Source: an uncultured Phycisphaerae bacterium (GTDB lineage: Bacteria; Planctomycetota; Phycisphaerae; Sedimentisphaerales; Anaerohalosphaeraceae). From it: a stretch of 5,151 bases of DNA. The stretch spans positions 1 through 5,151 of the forward strand of contig CALKKA010000164.1 in NCBI GenBank assembly GCA_937995495.1. Reading direction: 5' to 3'. The translations under genes and the position numbers were made by a program. Numbering within the stretch: the stretch's first letter is position 1; every line of letters begins with the position of its first letter. The notes beneath the pieces were generated by a model. That model did not search any database. It saw nothing but the letters and a program-made list of their open reading frames with translations, and was not told where the DNA came from. Shown piece after piece: positions 1 to 5,151 of the stretch.

Positions 1-522
1 TCCATATTGATCGTAATATTTCTTTACCATCACACCGAGATCAAAACCTGGATTGGCATATGGAACCCATAAAGGTTTGGTTGCCTTGTCGCTGAAAAGC
101 TTTCGAACCGCCCGTTCTCCCTCTTTAGCACAGACATAAGCAAGCGATGGTAATGCGTGCAAATGAACAGCATAGTGACCCGTAAACGAGTGAAGTGTAG
201 ATTCTACGGACGGCCTCGGTTCGTTGCCCAAACCGTCAACGCAAGCATTCACCAGTTTCTTAGCCACAGCCACTTCTCGATCGGTGGCATTCATCTTAAG
301 CAGCTCCGGATCAACCATCAGATCAAGAACAGCCCTGGTATCTACCTTGCGCCAACCGTTATATTCATCGACAGCACCCAGAGCCGTGCCGCTTGCTTTT
401 ATATACATTGCAGATTGATCATCTGTTTTCGCTGAGGTGTTCCCGCCGGTACCCACAGCCAGATCCTTATCGCTGCCGACCGACCCGGAAAGCCATATCA
501 GCTTCTCAAGAGTTGTTTTCAT
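1..522 (-). CDS. Class II aldolase/adducin-family protein, RhaE-like (3' end beyond window)
   Basis: The first 174 residues are visible; the frame stays open to the left edge, so the C-terminus is missing. The family uses a divalent metal to split ketose-1-phosphates into DHAP and an aldehyde, in the cytoplasm. Visible marks are the phosphate-loop segment GTGGNTSAK (24-32), KASG (42-45), PRPSVESTLHS (102-112) with Glu107 in the place of the catalytic acid, and the metal-ligand pair His120/His122 in VHLHALPSLA. The PRPS(I/V)E.LLH pattern recalls the N-terminal half of the fused RhaD/YuxG aldolase-dehydrogenase more than short FucA or AraD proteins. The start is supported by a CAGGAG ribosome site at 527-532. 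It begins 20 bases after the SDR stop and is the last visible operon gene. Rhamnulose-1-phosphate, fuculose-1-phosphate or another 1-phosphoketose could be the substrate; the sequence does not decide. Family certain, substrate inferred. Confidence 0.88.
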   Translation of the reverse strand, partial: MKTTLEKLIWLSGSVGSDKDLAVGTGGNTSAKTDDQSAMYIKASGTALGAVDEYNGWRKVDTRAVLDLMVDPELLKMNATDREVAVAKKLVNACVDGLGNEPRPSVESTLHSFTGHYAVHLHALPSLAYVCAKEGERAVRKLFSDKATKPLWVPYANPGFDLGVMVKKYYDQYG

Positions 523-542
523 GTCGCTCCTGAATTTACAAA

Positions 543-1355
543 TTACCGTGGTGTTGCGTCAGGCAGACCGCCATCGACAGGAATCGTCGCCCCTGTTGTC
601 GGACTCTGTCTAGAAACAAAAAAAAGTACCGCATTGGCAACATGCCTTCCCGTTACGGCCGCTTTGAGCAGATTACGCTCACGATAGTATTGATGAAGTT
701 CTTCTTCATTCATACCACGTGCCCTCATGCGATCTTCACCGACTAAGTCCCAAAGGCCAGATTTATATTTACCTTCTGAAAATACCGCATCCGGGGCGAT
801 CATGTTCACTCGAATATCATGCGGAGCAAATTCCAGACTGGCAATCCTACCCAACTGATGACAGGCCGCCTTGGTGGCACTGTAGGCACCGAAGCCCGCG
901 CTGGGAGAAGGAACATTCTTTGTTGACATAATGACAATATCACCCCCTGCGTCCTTCTCAATCATTCTTCGTCCCGTCTCTTTAAGCACAATCAACGTAC
1001 CCTCCACATTGACCTTCTCAAGAAACTGAAATTTCTCAATATCCATGTCAATAATTTTGGAAACATGCGCAAGGCCGGCATTATGAACCAGAATATCCAG
1101 TTGACCGTACTGAGACAATGTTTCATCCAGTGCTGTGGCAACTGAATCTACATTTGTCACATCCATCGGCAATCCCATCGACTGACCCTGGGCAAGCTTA
1201 TCCAGGTCTTCAGCAAACGCATCAAGCTTTTCACCCGGCAAATCCGTTGCCACGATGGTCGCCCCATTTTCCAGGAGAACCTGACAGATTCCATATCCAA
1301 TCGCGCCTGCTGCACCCGTCACCACTGCAATTTTACCCTTCAAAAGCTCACTCAT
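543..1355 (-). CDS. Short-chain dehydrogenase/reductase, similar to the dehydrogenase half of RhaD/YuxG (lactaldehyde dehydrogenase-like)
   Basis: A complete 270-residue classical SDR, a cytoplasmic NAD(P)-dependent oxidoreductase. The Rossmann glycine motif is TGAAGAIG (13-20). Asp38 at the end of strand 2 (ATDLP) favours NAD over NADP. HNAG lies at 91-94, and the catalytic tetrad is Asn116, Ser144, Tyr158 and Lys162 (AYSATK). After strand 6 it has NMIAPDAV instead of the usual NxxxPG. The long segment 191-235, with LWD, YYRERNLLK and the ending PVDGG near the C-terminus, matches my recollection of the C-terminal domain of bifunctional rhamnulose-phosphate aldolase/lactaldehyde dehydrogenase (RhaEW, YuxG). 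In those proteins it oxidises the lactaldehyde released by the aldolase. Here it is a free-standing gene just ahead of the aldolase gene. The start is fixed by GGAGG at 1362-1366, six bases upstream, and overlaps the preceding stop by 8 bases. Fold and catalysis are secure; lactaldehyde as substrate is inference. Confidence 0.9.
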   Translation of the reverse strand: MSELLKGKIAVVTGAAGAIGYGICQVLLENGATIVATDLPGEKLDAFAEDLDKLAQGQSMGLPMDVTNVDSVATALDETLSQYGQLDILVHNAGLAHVSKIIDMDIEKFQFLEKVNVEGTLIVLKETGRRMIEKDAGGDIVIMSTKNVPSPSAGFGAYSATKAACHQLGRIASLEFAPHDIRVNMIAPDAVFSEGKYKSGLWDLVGEDRMRARGMNEEELHQYYRERNLLKAAVTGRHVANAVLFFVSRQSPTTGATIPVDGGLPDATPR

Positions 1356-2049
1356 CGATCGCCTCCATCATAGACTTAAGATTCCCTGCAGCATCTTTAC
1401 CGTCAAAGACTGCGCTGCCTGTCACAATCACGTCCGGCTCCATTGCTGCAACCTCAGCGACATTATCTTTCTTAATAGCCCCATCAACAAAAATGACAAC
1501 ATCTTCTTTTCGTTGTTTCAGTTCGGTAATTTTCTTTGACAGATCAGAAATGAAGCTTTGTTTACCGGTCTCCGGGCCAACGGCCAGAAGCACAACGACA
1601 TCAATATCGTCCATCACCGGAGCGATAACATTTATGGGCGTTTGAGGATTCAGTGACACCCCCCGCAATATCCCGTTGTCGGTGTCATTGACGTTTTCCA
1701 TTCGACTGATCATCTTTAACGCTTGGCTGATATCCGTACAATATTCAACGGAGAAAACGATGATATCAGCCCCGGCCTTGGCAAATGCTTCGATATGCTT
1801 TTCGGGTTTATCGATAAGCAGATGTACATCCTTCAGCATCGTGGTCTTAAGACCTGAAAGAAAAGGGGCACCCACCGTAATCTTTGGCCAGATAGCGCCA
1901 TCCATCACATCGATATGAAGCAGTTGGATCCCCGCCTTTTCAAGCAGTTGAATTTCCGAACTGAGATTCATCATCTCCGCAGTCAGAATGCCCACACTTA
2001 ACTGCGGAGATGATCTTTTCAGTTTTTCAATGGTTTCTTTATTTTTCAT
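1348..2049 (-). CDS. lsrE: Ribulose-phosphate 3-epimerase family protein, LsrE-like
   Basis: A complete 233-residue TIM-barrel protein of the RPE family. Normal RPE interconverts ribulose-5-phosphate and xylulose-5-phosphate with a bound metal. The metal and acid/base positions are kept: His45 and Asp47 in LLHIDVMDG, His76 in DVHLLI, and Asp189 in FVDGAI. The C-terminal phosphate-binding GSAVF (211-215) is also present. The active-site loop differs: the usual NPGFGGQ reads GPETGKQ (158-164), and the His of the family's HxEA strand is lost (FSVEY, 99-103). The N-terminal SVGIL and the LRGVSLNPQTP segment resemble Salmonella LsrE, whose gene also sits beside lsrF and whose reaction is, to my knowledge, not settled. 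The ATG lies inside the end of lsrF (11-base overlap) with no clear ribosome site, so translational coupling is likely. It is probably an epimerase or isomerase of a modified sugar phosphate rather than housekeeping Rpe; the name rests on family resemblance and neighbourhood. Confidence 0.78.
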   Translation of the reverse strand: MKNKETIEKLKRSSPQLSVGILTAEMMNLSSEIQLLEKAGIQLLHIDVMDGAIWPKITVGAPFLSGLKTTMLKDVHLLIDKPEKHIEAFAKAGADIIVFSVEYCTDISQALKMISRMENVNDTDNGILRGVSLNPQTPINVIAPVMDDIDVVVLLAVGPETGKQSFISDLSKKITELKQRKEDVVIFVDGAIKKDNVAEVAAMEPDVIVTGSAVFDGKDAAGNLKSMMEAIDE

Positions 2050-2920
2050 TTTTTAAGGTGTTAAACAAATCCAGTGCATCCCTGGGCCTCATGTCCTCAT
2101 GGATGACCTTATTCACGGCTTCCATCATGGCTATGGGGGCATCCGACTGGAAAATATTACGGCCCATATCCACACCCGATGCTCCCTGTTGAACGGCATG
2201 ATAGGCCATGGTCAGCGCTTCAAGTTCCGGCAACTTCTTGCCGCCGGCCATCACAATCGGTACAGGGCAGGATGATGTTATGGTTTCAAAGCCTTCGGGT
2301 ACAAAGTAAGTCTTGATGACCTGGGCACCCAACTCAGCACACATCCGACACGCCAAACGAAAGTATTGGGCATCTCGAACCATCTCCTTGCCGACAGCCG
2401 TAACGGCCATGACAGGTATGCCGTACCGCATACCCATATCAACTAACCGCGTCATATTGTGTACAGACCGTGTTTCATATTCACCCCCAATAAAGACCTG
2501 AATACCGATTCCGGATGCATTCAGTCGAATGGCATCTTCAATATCCATCGCGATTTGCTCATCCGAGAGTTCTTTCAAGATACTTGGACCCCCGCTGGCT
2601 CTTAAAAAAACCGGCCTTTGAATATCCGCCGGAACCAGTGAGCGTAAAATACCTCGTGTGCAGAAAAGTGCATCACATTTAGGTGCGATGGGTACAATTG
2701 TCTGATCAATGCGTTCCAGGCCGGTTGTCGGTCCCTGGAAATACCCATGGTCAAAAGCAAGCATCACCGTTCGCCCAGAGACAGGATTAAATACCTGCGC
2801 AAGACGGTGTTTCATTCCCCAGTCTAAATTACCGCTGCCTTTAAGAAAAAAACCGGGCGTTTCTTGGGGTATATCGGTATAATAATTTTTTCCCCGCTTG
2901 TTTACATCTACCTCTGGCAT
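2039..2920 (-). CDS. lsrF: LsrF-type class I aldolase/thiolase (3-hydroxy-5-phosphonooxypentane-2,4-dione thiolase family)
   Basis: A complete 293-residue protein, close to the 291 of E. coli LsrF. In E. coli, LsrF moves an acetyl group from the phosphorylated AI-2 derivative to CoA, giving DHAP and acetyl-CoA. Long stretches match LsrF as I remember it: LDWGMKHRL (32-40), MLAFDHGYFQGPTTGLERID (53-72), FCTRGILRS (86-94), the Schiff-base lysine Lys203 in VIKTYFVPEGFE (same number as in E. coli), PIVMAGGKKLPE (221-232) and GVDMGRNIFQS (249-259) for phosphate binding. This goes well beyond general DhnA/FbaB-type aldolase similarity. It is first in the operon, with the ribosome site AAAGGGAA at 2926-2933 and a candidate promoter and operator upstream. 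No lsr transporter, kinase or lsrG is visible here, so the true substrate may be AI-2 phosphate or a related phosphorylated diketone. Family assignment strong; substrate probable only. Confidence 0.92.
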   Translation of the reverse strand: MPEVDVNKRGKNYYTDIPQETPGFFLKGSGNLDWGMKHRLAQVFNPVSGRTVMLAFDHGYFQGPTTGLERIDQTIVPIAPKCDALFCTRGILRSLVPADIQRPVFLRASGGPSILKELSDEQIAMDIEDAIRLNASGIGIQVFIGGEYETRSVHNMTRLVDMGMRYGIPVMAVTAVGKEMVRDAQYFRLACRMCAELGAQVIKTYFVPEGFETITSSCPVPIVMAGGKKLPELEALTMAYHAVQQGASGVDMGRNIFQSDAPIAMMEAVNKVIHEDMRPRDALDLFNTLKNEK

Positions 2921-2925
2921 TTTTA

Positions 2926-2933
2926 TTCCCTTT
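2926..2933 (-). promoter_or_regulatory. Ribosome binding site of lsrF
   Basis: Reads AAAGGGAA on the minus strand, five bases before the ATG. It supports the chosen start of the LsrF protein. Confidence 0.7.
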
Positions 2934-2952
2934 CTATTATTTCGAATTTCCC

Positions 2953-2969
2953 ATTTAAGCGCTCACAAT
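2953..2969 (-). promoter_or_regulatory. Candidate LacI/GalR-family operator at the operon promoter
   Basis: On the minus strand this reads ATTGTGAGCGCTTAAAT, an imperfect palindrome centred on GCGC. One half (ATTGTGAGCGC) equals the half-site of the symmetric lac operator; the other half is weaker. It overlaps the -10 box and the predicted transcription start, where a repressor would block initiation, as at lacO1. No regulator gene lies in the window. The site could be chance, as only one half is good. Confidence 0.35.
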
Positions 2970-2994
2970 ATATGAATCTACCTTTCGACGCCAA
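2967..2994 (-). promoter_or_regulatory. Candidate sigma70-type promoter of the lsrF operon
   Basis: On the minus strand a -35-like TTGGCG (2989-2994, 4 of 6 consensus bases) is followed after 16 bases by TATATT (2967-2972, 5 of 6). Transcription would begin near 2960, leaving a leader of about 40 bases before lsrF. It is the best candidate in this gap, but each box is imperfect. Confidence 0.5.
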
Positions 2995-3277
2995 TCATTT
3001 CACCAATTTTAACCTGAACCATCAAGATTTTAATGACGCCATCCAAAAGGCGGTCTTCTTCGAATTGGCCTGCCGGATTTTGCTGACCGGTCCCAATGCC
3101 AGGCCACTGGATGCGGATGCGGTGAAACAACTCTGCGCGGATGGAGCAAAAGCATCAAAAAAGCCCGGCAGTGGCCGGGCTTTTAGCGATCATCGAATTC
3201 ATTTGTTAATCACAATACTTCTGCGACAGCGGTACAGAGTGGGTCCATGTTGGCCTTGGTCATGCCCGCGACATTGA
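2972..3277 (+). pseudogene. Possible remnant of a plus-strand gene (unrecognised)
   Basis: A plus-strand frame open from an ATG at 2972 looks coding in its middle part: residues about 18-55 include FNDAIQKAVFFELACRILL and LDADAVKQLCADGA, which alternate like amphipathic helices, with mostly G or C at third codon positions. It has no visible ribosome site, its first codons overlap the candidate lsrF promoter, and its frame runs through the terminator hairpin and into the antisense of the aminotransferase end before a stop. An intact gene would not normally end this way, so I read it as either a truncated leftover of a gene or a chance open frame. I do not recognise the protein. Confidence 0.2.
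3157..3184 (-). terminator. Rho-independent terminator of the aminotransferase gene, able to act in both directions
   Basis: A perfect 11-base-pair inverted repeat (AAAAGCCCGGC, 3159-3169, with GCCGGGCTTTT, 3174-3184) closes a four-base loop. Read on the minus strand, the GC-rich stem is followed by six T residues, 26 bases beyond the aminotransferase stop. The plus strand has a four-T tail, so it could also stop transcription from the other side. It isolates the housekeeping gene from the lsrF operon. Confidence 0.92.
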
Positions 3278-4388
3278 TGCGGCCGGAGCCGACGATATAG
3301 ATGCTGTGTTTTTCCTTGAGCGTTTTGACCTGGTCGGGATTCAATCCGCTAAACGAAAACATGCCGCACTGACCGGTCAGGAATGAGAAGTCCTGGGTCA
3401 CGCCTTTGGCTTTCAGGGTATCAACGAACAGTTGGCGCATCTCGGCGATGCGGCCGCGGACCTGAGCGACTTCGCCTTCCCATTCGGCCCGCAGCGCGGG
3501 ATCGTTCATGATCGTGGTAACGATCGCCCCGCCGTGACTGGGCGGATTAGAATACAGGCGGCGGATGATTATTTTCAGATTGCTGAATGCCTTGTTTACA
3601 TCGTCAGCACTCGCGCCTTTGAGGGTGATCGCACCGACGCGTTCTTTATACAGGCCGAAGTTCTTCGAGAACGAACTGCAAACCACCACCTCATCCACGG
3701 CGGCAGCGACAGTGCGCAGGCCTTCCGCGTCTTCTTCAAGACCGCGGCCGAGTCCCTGATAGGCAAAGTCCATCAGCGGCAGCAGTTTCTTATCGTTGAT
3801 CATTTGTGCGATCTGTTTCCACTGGTCGAGTGTTGGATCGATGCCGCTGGGGTTGTGACAGCAGGCGTGCAGGATGATGATATCGCCGGCGGGTATCTGC
3901 TGCATTGAAGCGCGCATGCCGTCAAAATTCAAGTTGCGGTCTTCGGCGTTGTAGTAGGTGTATTTTTTGACCTCAAAACCCGCATCACCAAAGATACCGT
4001 TATGGTTTGCCCACGTCGGATCGCTGACCCAGACGGCGGCGTTGGGATTGAACTTTTTGAGAAACTGTGCGGCCACCCGCAGGGCCCCGGTGCCGCCGGG
4101 GGTGTGAGCGGTGGCGGCCGGATAGGCATCGTCAGCACCGAACAGCAATTCCCGGACAACCTTGCCATAGGCGGGGGCGCCGGAGATGGGCAGGTAGCCC
4201 TTGGATTTTTCGGTGTCCAGTATGATCTTTTCAGCCTTGTGGACCGAGGTCATGATCGGCGTCACACCGGTTTCGTCCTTATACACGCCTACGCCCAGAT
4301 TGATCTTGGCCGGGTTAGGATCGTTATTGTATGCTTCTGTCAGACCGAGGATCGGGTCTGCCGGAGCCATTTCAAGCTTTTCAAACAT
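3210..4388 (-). CDS. aspC: Class I aspartate/aromatic-amino-acid aminotransferase (AspC/TyrB family)
   Basis: A complete 392-residue fold-type I PLP enzyme (E. coli AspC has 396). It moves amino groups between aspartate or aromatic amino acids and 2-oxoglutarate in the cytoplasm, linking the amino-acid and oxaloacetate pools. Visible marks: GVGVYKDETG (32-41), Trp126 in DPTWANHN stacking on the cofactor, Asn179 in ACCHNPSGIDPT, Asp207 in MDFAYQG pairing with the pyridine nitrogen, Lys242 in SSFSKNFGLYKERVG as the Schiff-base lysine with Arg250 for the phosphate, Arg276 in IIRRLYSNPPSHGG for the side-chain carboxylate, and Arg370 in GSGRINVAG for the alpha-carboxylate. All key residues are present. 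Both arginines favour dicarboxylic substrates, but TyrB-like activity cannot be excluded. The ribosome site GGAGAA (4395-4400) fixes the start. It is a single-gene unit with its own promoter and terminator, divergent from recJ. Confidence 0.96.
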   Translation of the reverse strand: MFEKLEMAPADPILGLTEAYNNDPNPAKINLGVGVYKDETGVTPIMTSVHKAEKIILDTEKSKGYLPISGAPAYGKVVRELLFGADDAYPAATAHTPGGTGALRVAAQFLKKFNPNAAVWVSDPTWANHNGIFGDAGFEVKKYTYYNAEDRNLNFDGMRASMQQIPAGDIIILHACCHNPSGIDPTLDQWKQIAQMINDKKLLPLMDFAYQGLGRGLEEDAEGLRTVAAAVDEVVVCSSFSKNFGLYKERVGAITLKGASADDVNKAFSNLKIIIRRLYSNPPSHGGAIVTTIMNDPALRAEWEGEVAQVRGRIAEMRQLFVDTLKAKGVTQDFSFLTGQCGMFSFSGLNPDQVKTLKEKHSIYIVGSGRINVAGMTKANMDPLCTAVAEVL

Positions 4389-4394
4389 CGTTTA

Positions 4395-4400
4395 TTCTCC
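4395..4400 (-). promoter_or_regulatory. Ribosome binding site of aspC
   Basis: Reads GGAGAA on the minus strand, six bases ahead of the ATG at 4388, and supports that start. Confidence 0.8.
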
Positions 4401-4442
4401 AAAACTATTGATTTTGCCTCTGTCACTTTAAAACTCGGCCAG

Positions 4443-4470
4443 ATTATACACTTCCCACCCGATATTGCAA
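4443..4470 (-). promoter_or_regulatory. Sigma70-type promoter of aspC
   Basis: The minus strand has a perfect TATAAT (4443-4448) and, 16 bases upstream, TTGCAA (4465-4470, 4 of 6 bases of the -35 consensus). Initiation near 4436 would give a leader of roughly 48 bases before the aminotransferase ATG. Confidence 0.7.
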
Positions 4471-4506
4471 CCGGTTATCGATCGCCGTGTCGTCGATTAA
4501 GATTCA

Positions 4507-4535
4507 TTGACTTTTGCGGTCTGTGTCGATATACT
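4507..4535 (+). promoter_or_regulatory. Sigma70-type promoter of recJ
   Basis: TTGACT (4507-4512, 5 of 6 bases) is followed after the ideal 17 bases by TATACT (4530-4535, 5 of 6). Initiation near 4542 leaves a leader of about 35 bases before the first recJ ATG. It is back to back with the aspC promoter in the 188-base gap 4389-4576, which holds nothing else I can support. Confidence 0.75.
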
Positions 4536-4576
4536 CATTAGCCTAATTATCACCATTCATGAGGGTCTGAAAAGAC

Positions 4577-5151
4577 ATGCGCAAGATAGCAGCAGGGATG
4601 CAAAAAAAGGTCTGGCAGGTTCAGCCGGAAAGCGATCACGCGGCCACGCTCGCCGCGTCGCTGAGGGTTTCGGCCCTGACGGCCCAGGTCCTGATCAACC
4701 GGGATCTTCATAAAGCGGATATGGCCCGTTCATTTTTATCCCCCAAGCTGACCGACCTGATCGAGCCGGAACAGATGTACGGCATTCCCGCTGCCGCCGA
4801 ACACATTAAGGCAGCGATCGAATCCGGCAAAAAGATATCTATTTACGGTGATTATGATGTGGACGGCATCACGAGCACTTCCATCCTGTGGCACCTTCTG
4901 AAAATGCTGGGGGCGCAGGTCGATTATTACATCCCGCACCGGGTCGACGAGGGCTACGGTCTCAACGCGGACGCCGTGCAGCAGCTTGCCGACAACGGGA
5001 CAGAGCTGATGATCACCGTCGATTGCGGCATTACCGGTACTAAAGAGGTGCGACTGGCCCACGAACTGGGTATCGAGGTCATACTCACCGACCACCACGA
5101 ACCGGGCGACACCCTTCCCGAAGCCGAAGCCATTGTGCATCCGCGGCTGGA
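4577..5151 (+). CDS. recJ: Single-stranded-DNA-specific 5'-3' exonuclease RecJ (N-terminal part; 3' end beyond window)
   Basis: The first 191 residues of RecJ, cut by the right edge; full RecJ is usually about 560-580 residues. RecJ degrades single-stranded DNA 5' to 3' in recombinational (RecF pathway), mismatch and base-excision repair. It belongs to the DHH phosphoesterase superfamily, and its metal-binding motifs are visible in order: YGDYDVDG (90-97) with Asp92, Asp94 and Asp96; VDCGITG (148-154) with Asp149; and the name-giving DHHE (172-175). The family segment YIPHRVDEGYGLN is at 118-130. An in-frame stop at 4568-4570 limits the start to the ATG at 4577 or the one at 4598. I chose 4577, which has GAGGG at 4561-4565, although 11 bases is a long spacing. 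The second ATG has AGCAGGG close upstream and gives MQKKVWQVQP, an equally natural N-terminus. Function is secure. Confidence 0.95.
   Translation, partial: MRKIAAGMQKKVWQVQPESDHAATLAASLRVSALTAQVLINRDLHKADMARSFLSPKLTDLIEPEQMYGIPAAAEHIKAAIESGKKISIYGDYDVDGITSTSILWHLLKMLGAQVDYYIPHRVDEGYGLNADAVQQLADNGTELMITVDCGITGTKEVRLAHELGIEVILTDHHEPGDTLPEAEAIVHPRL

Noticed and set aside
157..435. Plus-strand open frames near the left edge
   Set aside because: They are antisense to the class II aldolase, whose frame is open over all 174 codons to the edge and carries the family motifs.
1118..1645. Long plus-strand open frame opposite the SDR and epimerase genes
   Set aside because: It is proline/serine-rich, has no recognisable motifs, and lies antisense to two well-supported overlapping genes.
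1..2920. A complete AI-2 (lsr) quorum-sensing operon
   Set aside because: Only LsrF and an LsrE-like protein are present; the transporter, LsrK, LsrR and LsrG are not in the window, so AI-2 uptake cannot be claimed.
4471..4500. Short inverted repeat (ATCGA with TCGAT) between the aspC and recJ promoters
   Set aside because: The arms are only five bases with an imperfect extension, too weak to call an operator or hairpin.
3432..4541. Plus-strand open frames opposite the aminotransferase, one reaching into the intergenic gap
   Set aside because: The minus strand encodes a full aminotransferase with every catalytic residue; the antisense frames are expected in GC-rich coding DNA and one runs across both divergent promoters.
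4736..5140. Minus-strand open frame opposite recJ
   Set aside because: RecJ motifs are unmistakable on the plus strand, and the antisense product resembles no family I know.
1..5151. CRISPR arrays, tRNA or rRNA genes, insertion sequences
   Set aside because: I saw no regularly spaced repeats, no tRNA- or rRNA-like segments and no transposase or terminal inverted repeats.

Overview
The window carries two gene blocks separated by a strong bidirectional terminator. The left block (about 1-2920, minus strand) is a tightly packed four-gene operon, read from high to low coordinates: an LsrF-type class I aldolase/thiolase, an LsrE-like member of the ribulose-phosphate 3-epimerase family, a short-chain dehydrogenase (SDR), and a class II aldolase that runs off the left edge. 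The right block (about 3159-5151) holds an AspC-type aspartate/aromatic aminotransferase on the minus strand and, divergent from it, the 5' part of recJ on the plus strand.

The operon is the interesting part. LsrF and LsrE are known together from the enterobacterial autoinducer-2 (AI-2) degradation operon. Here they are followed not by Lsr transport or kinase genes but by an SDR and a class II aldolase. Those two resemble the C-terminal and N-terminal halves of the fused RhaD/YuxG (RhaEW) rhamnulose-1-phosphate aldolase/lactaldehyde dehydrogenase, here as separate genes in swapped order. LsrF and RhaE-type aldolases both release dihydroxyacetone phosphate (DHAP), so the operon looks like a catabolic route for a phosphorylated deoxy-ketose or an AI-2-like C5 compound. 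The substrate cannot be read from the sequence. Genes overlap by 11 and 8 bases or are 20 bases apart, so co-expression is very likely. Upstream lies a plausible sigma70-type promoter followed directly by a LacI/GalR-like operator half-site.

The aminotransferase and recJ are ordinary housekeeping genes with good divergent promoters in their shared 188-base gap. Sampled lines suggest that the operon is on average more AT-rich than the aspC-recJ block. Between the blocks is a short plus-strand stretch that reads like coding sequence but has no proper end, perhaps a gene remnant. The organism is a Gram-negative-type bacterium of moderate GC. The AspC and RecJ sequences remind me of Planctomycetota (Phycisphaerae-like) or of deltaproteobacterial relatives, but that is an impression from memory, not a demonstrated placement. 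I see no RNA genes, CRISPR arrays or insertion sequences.
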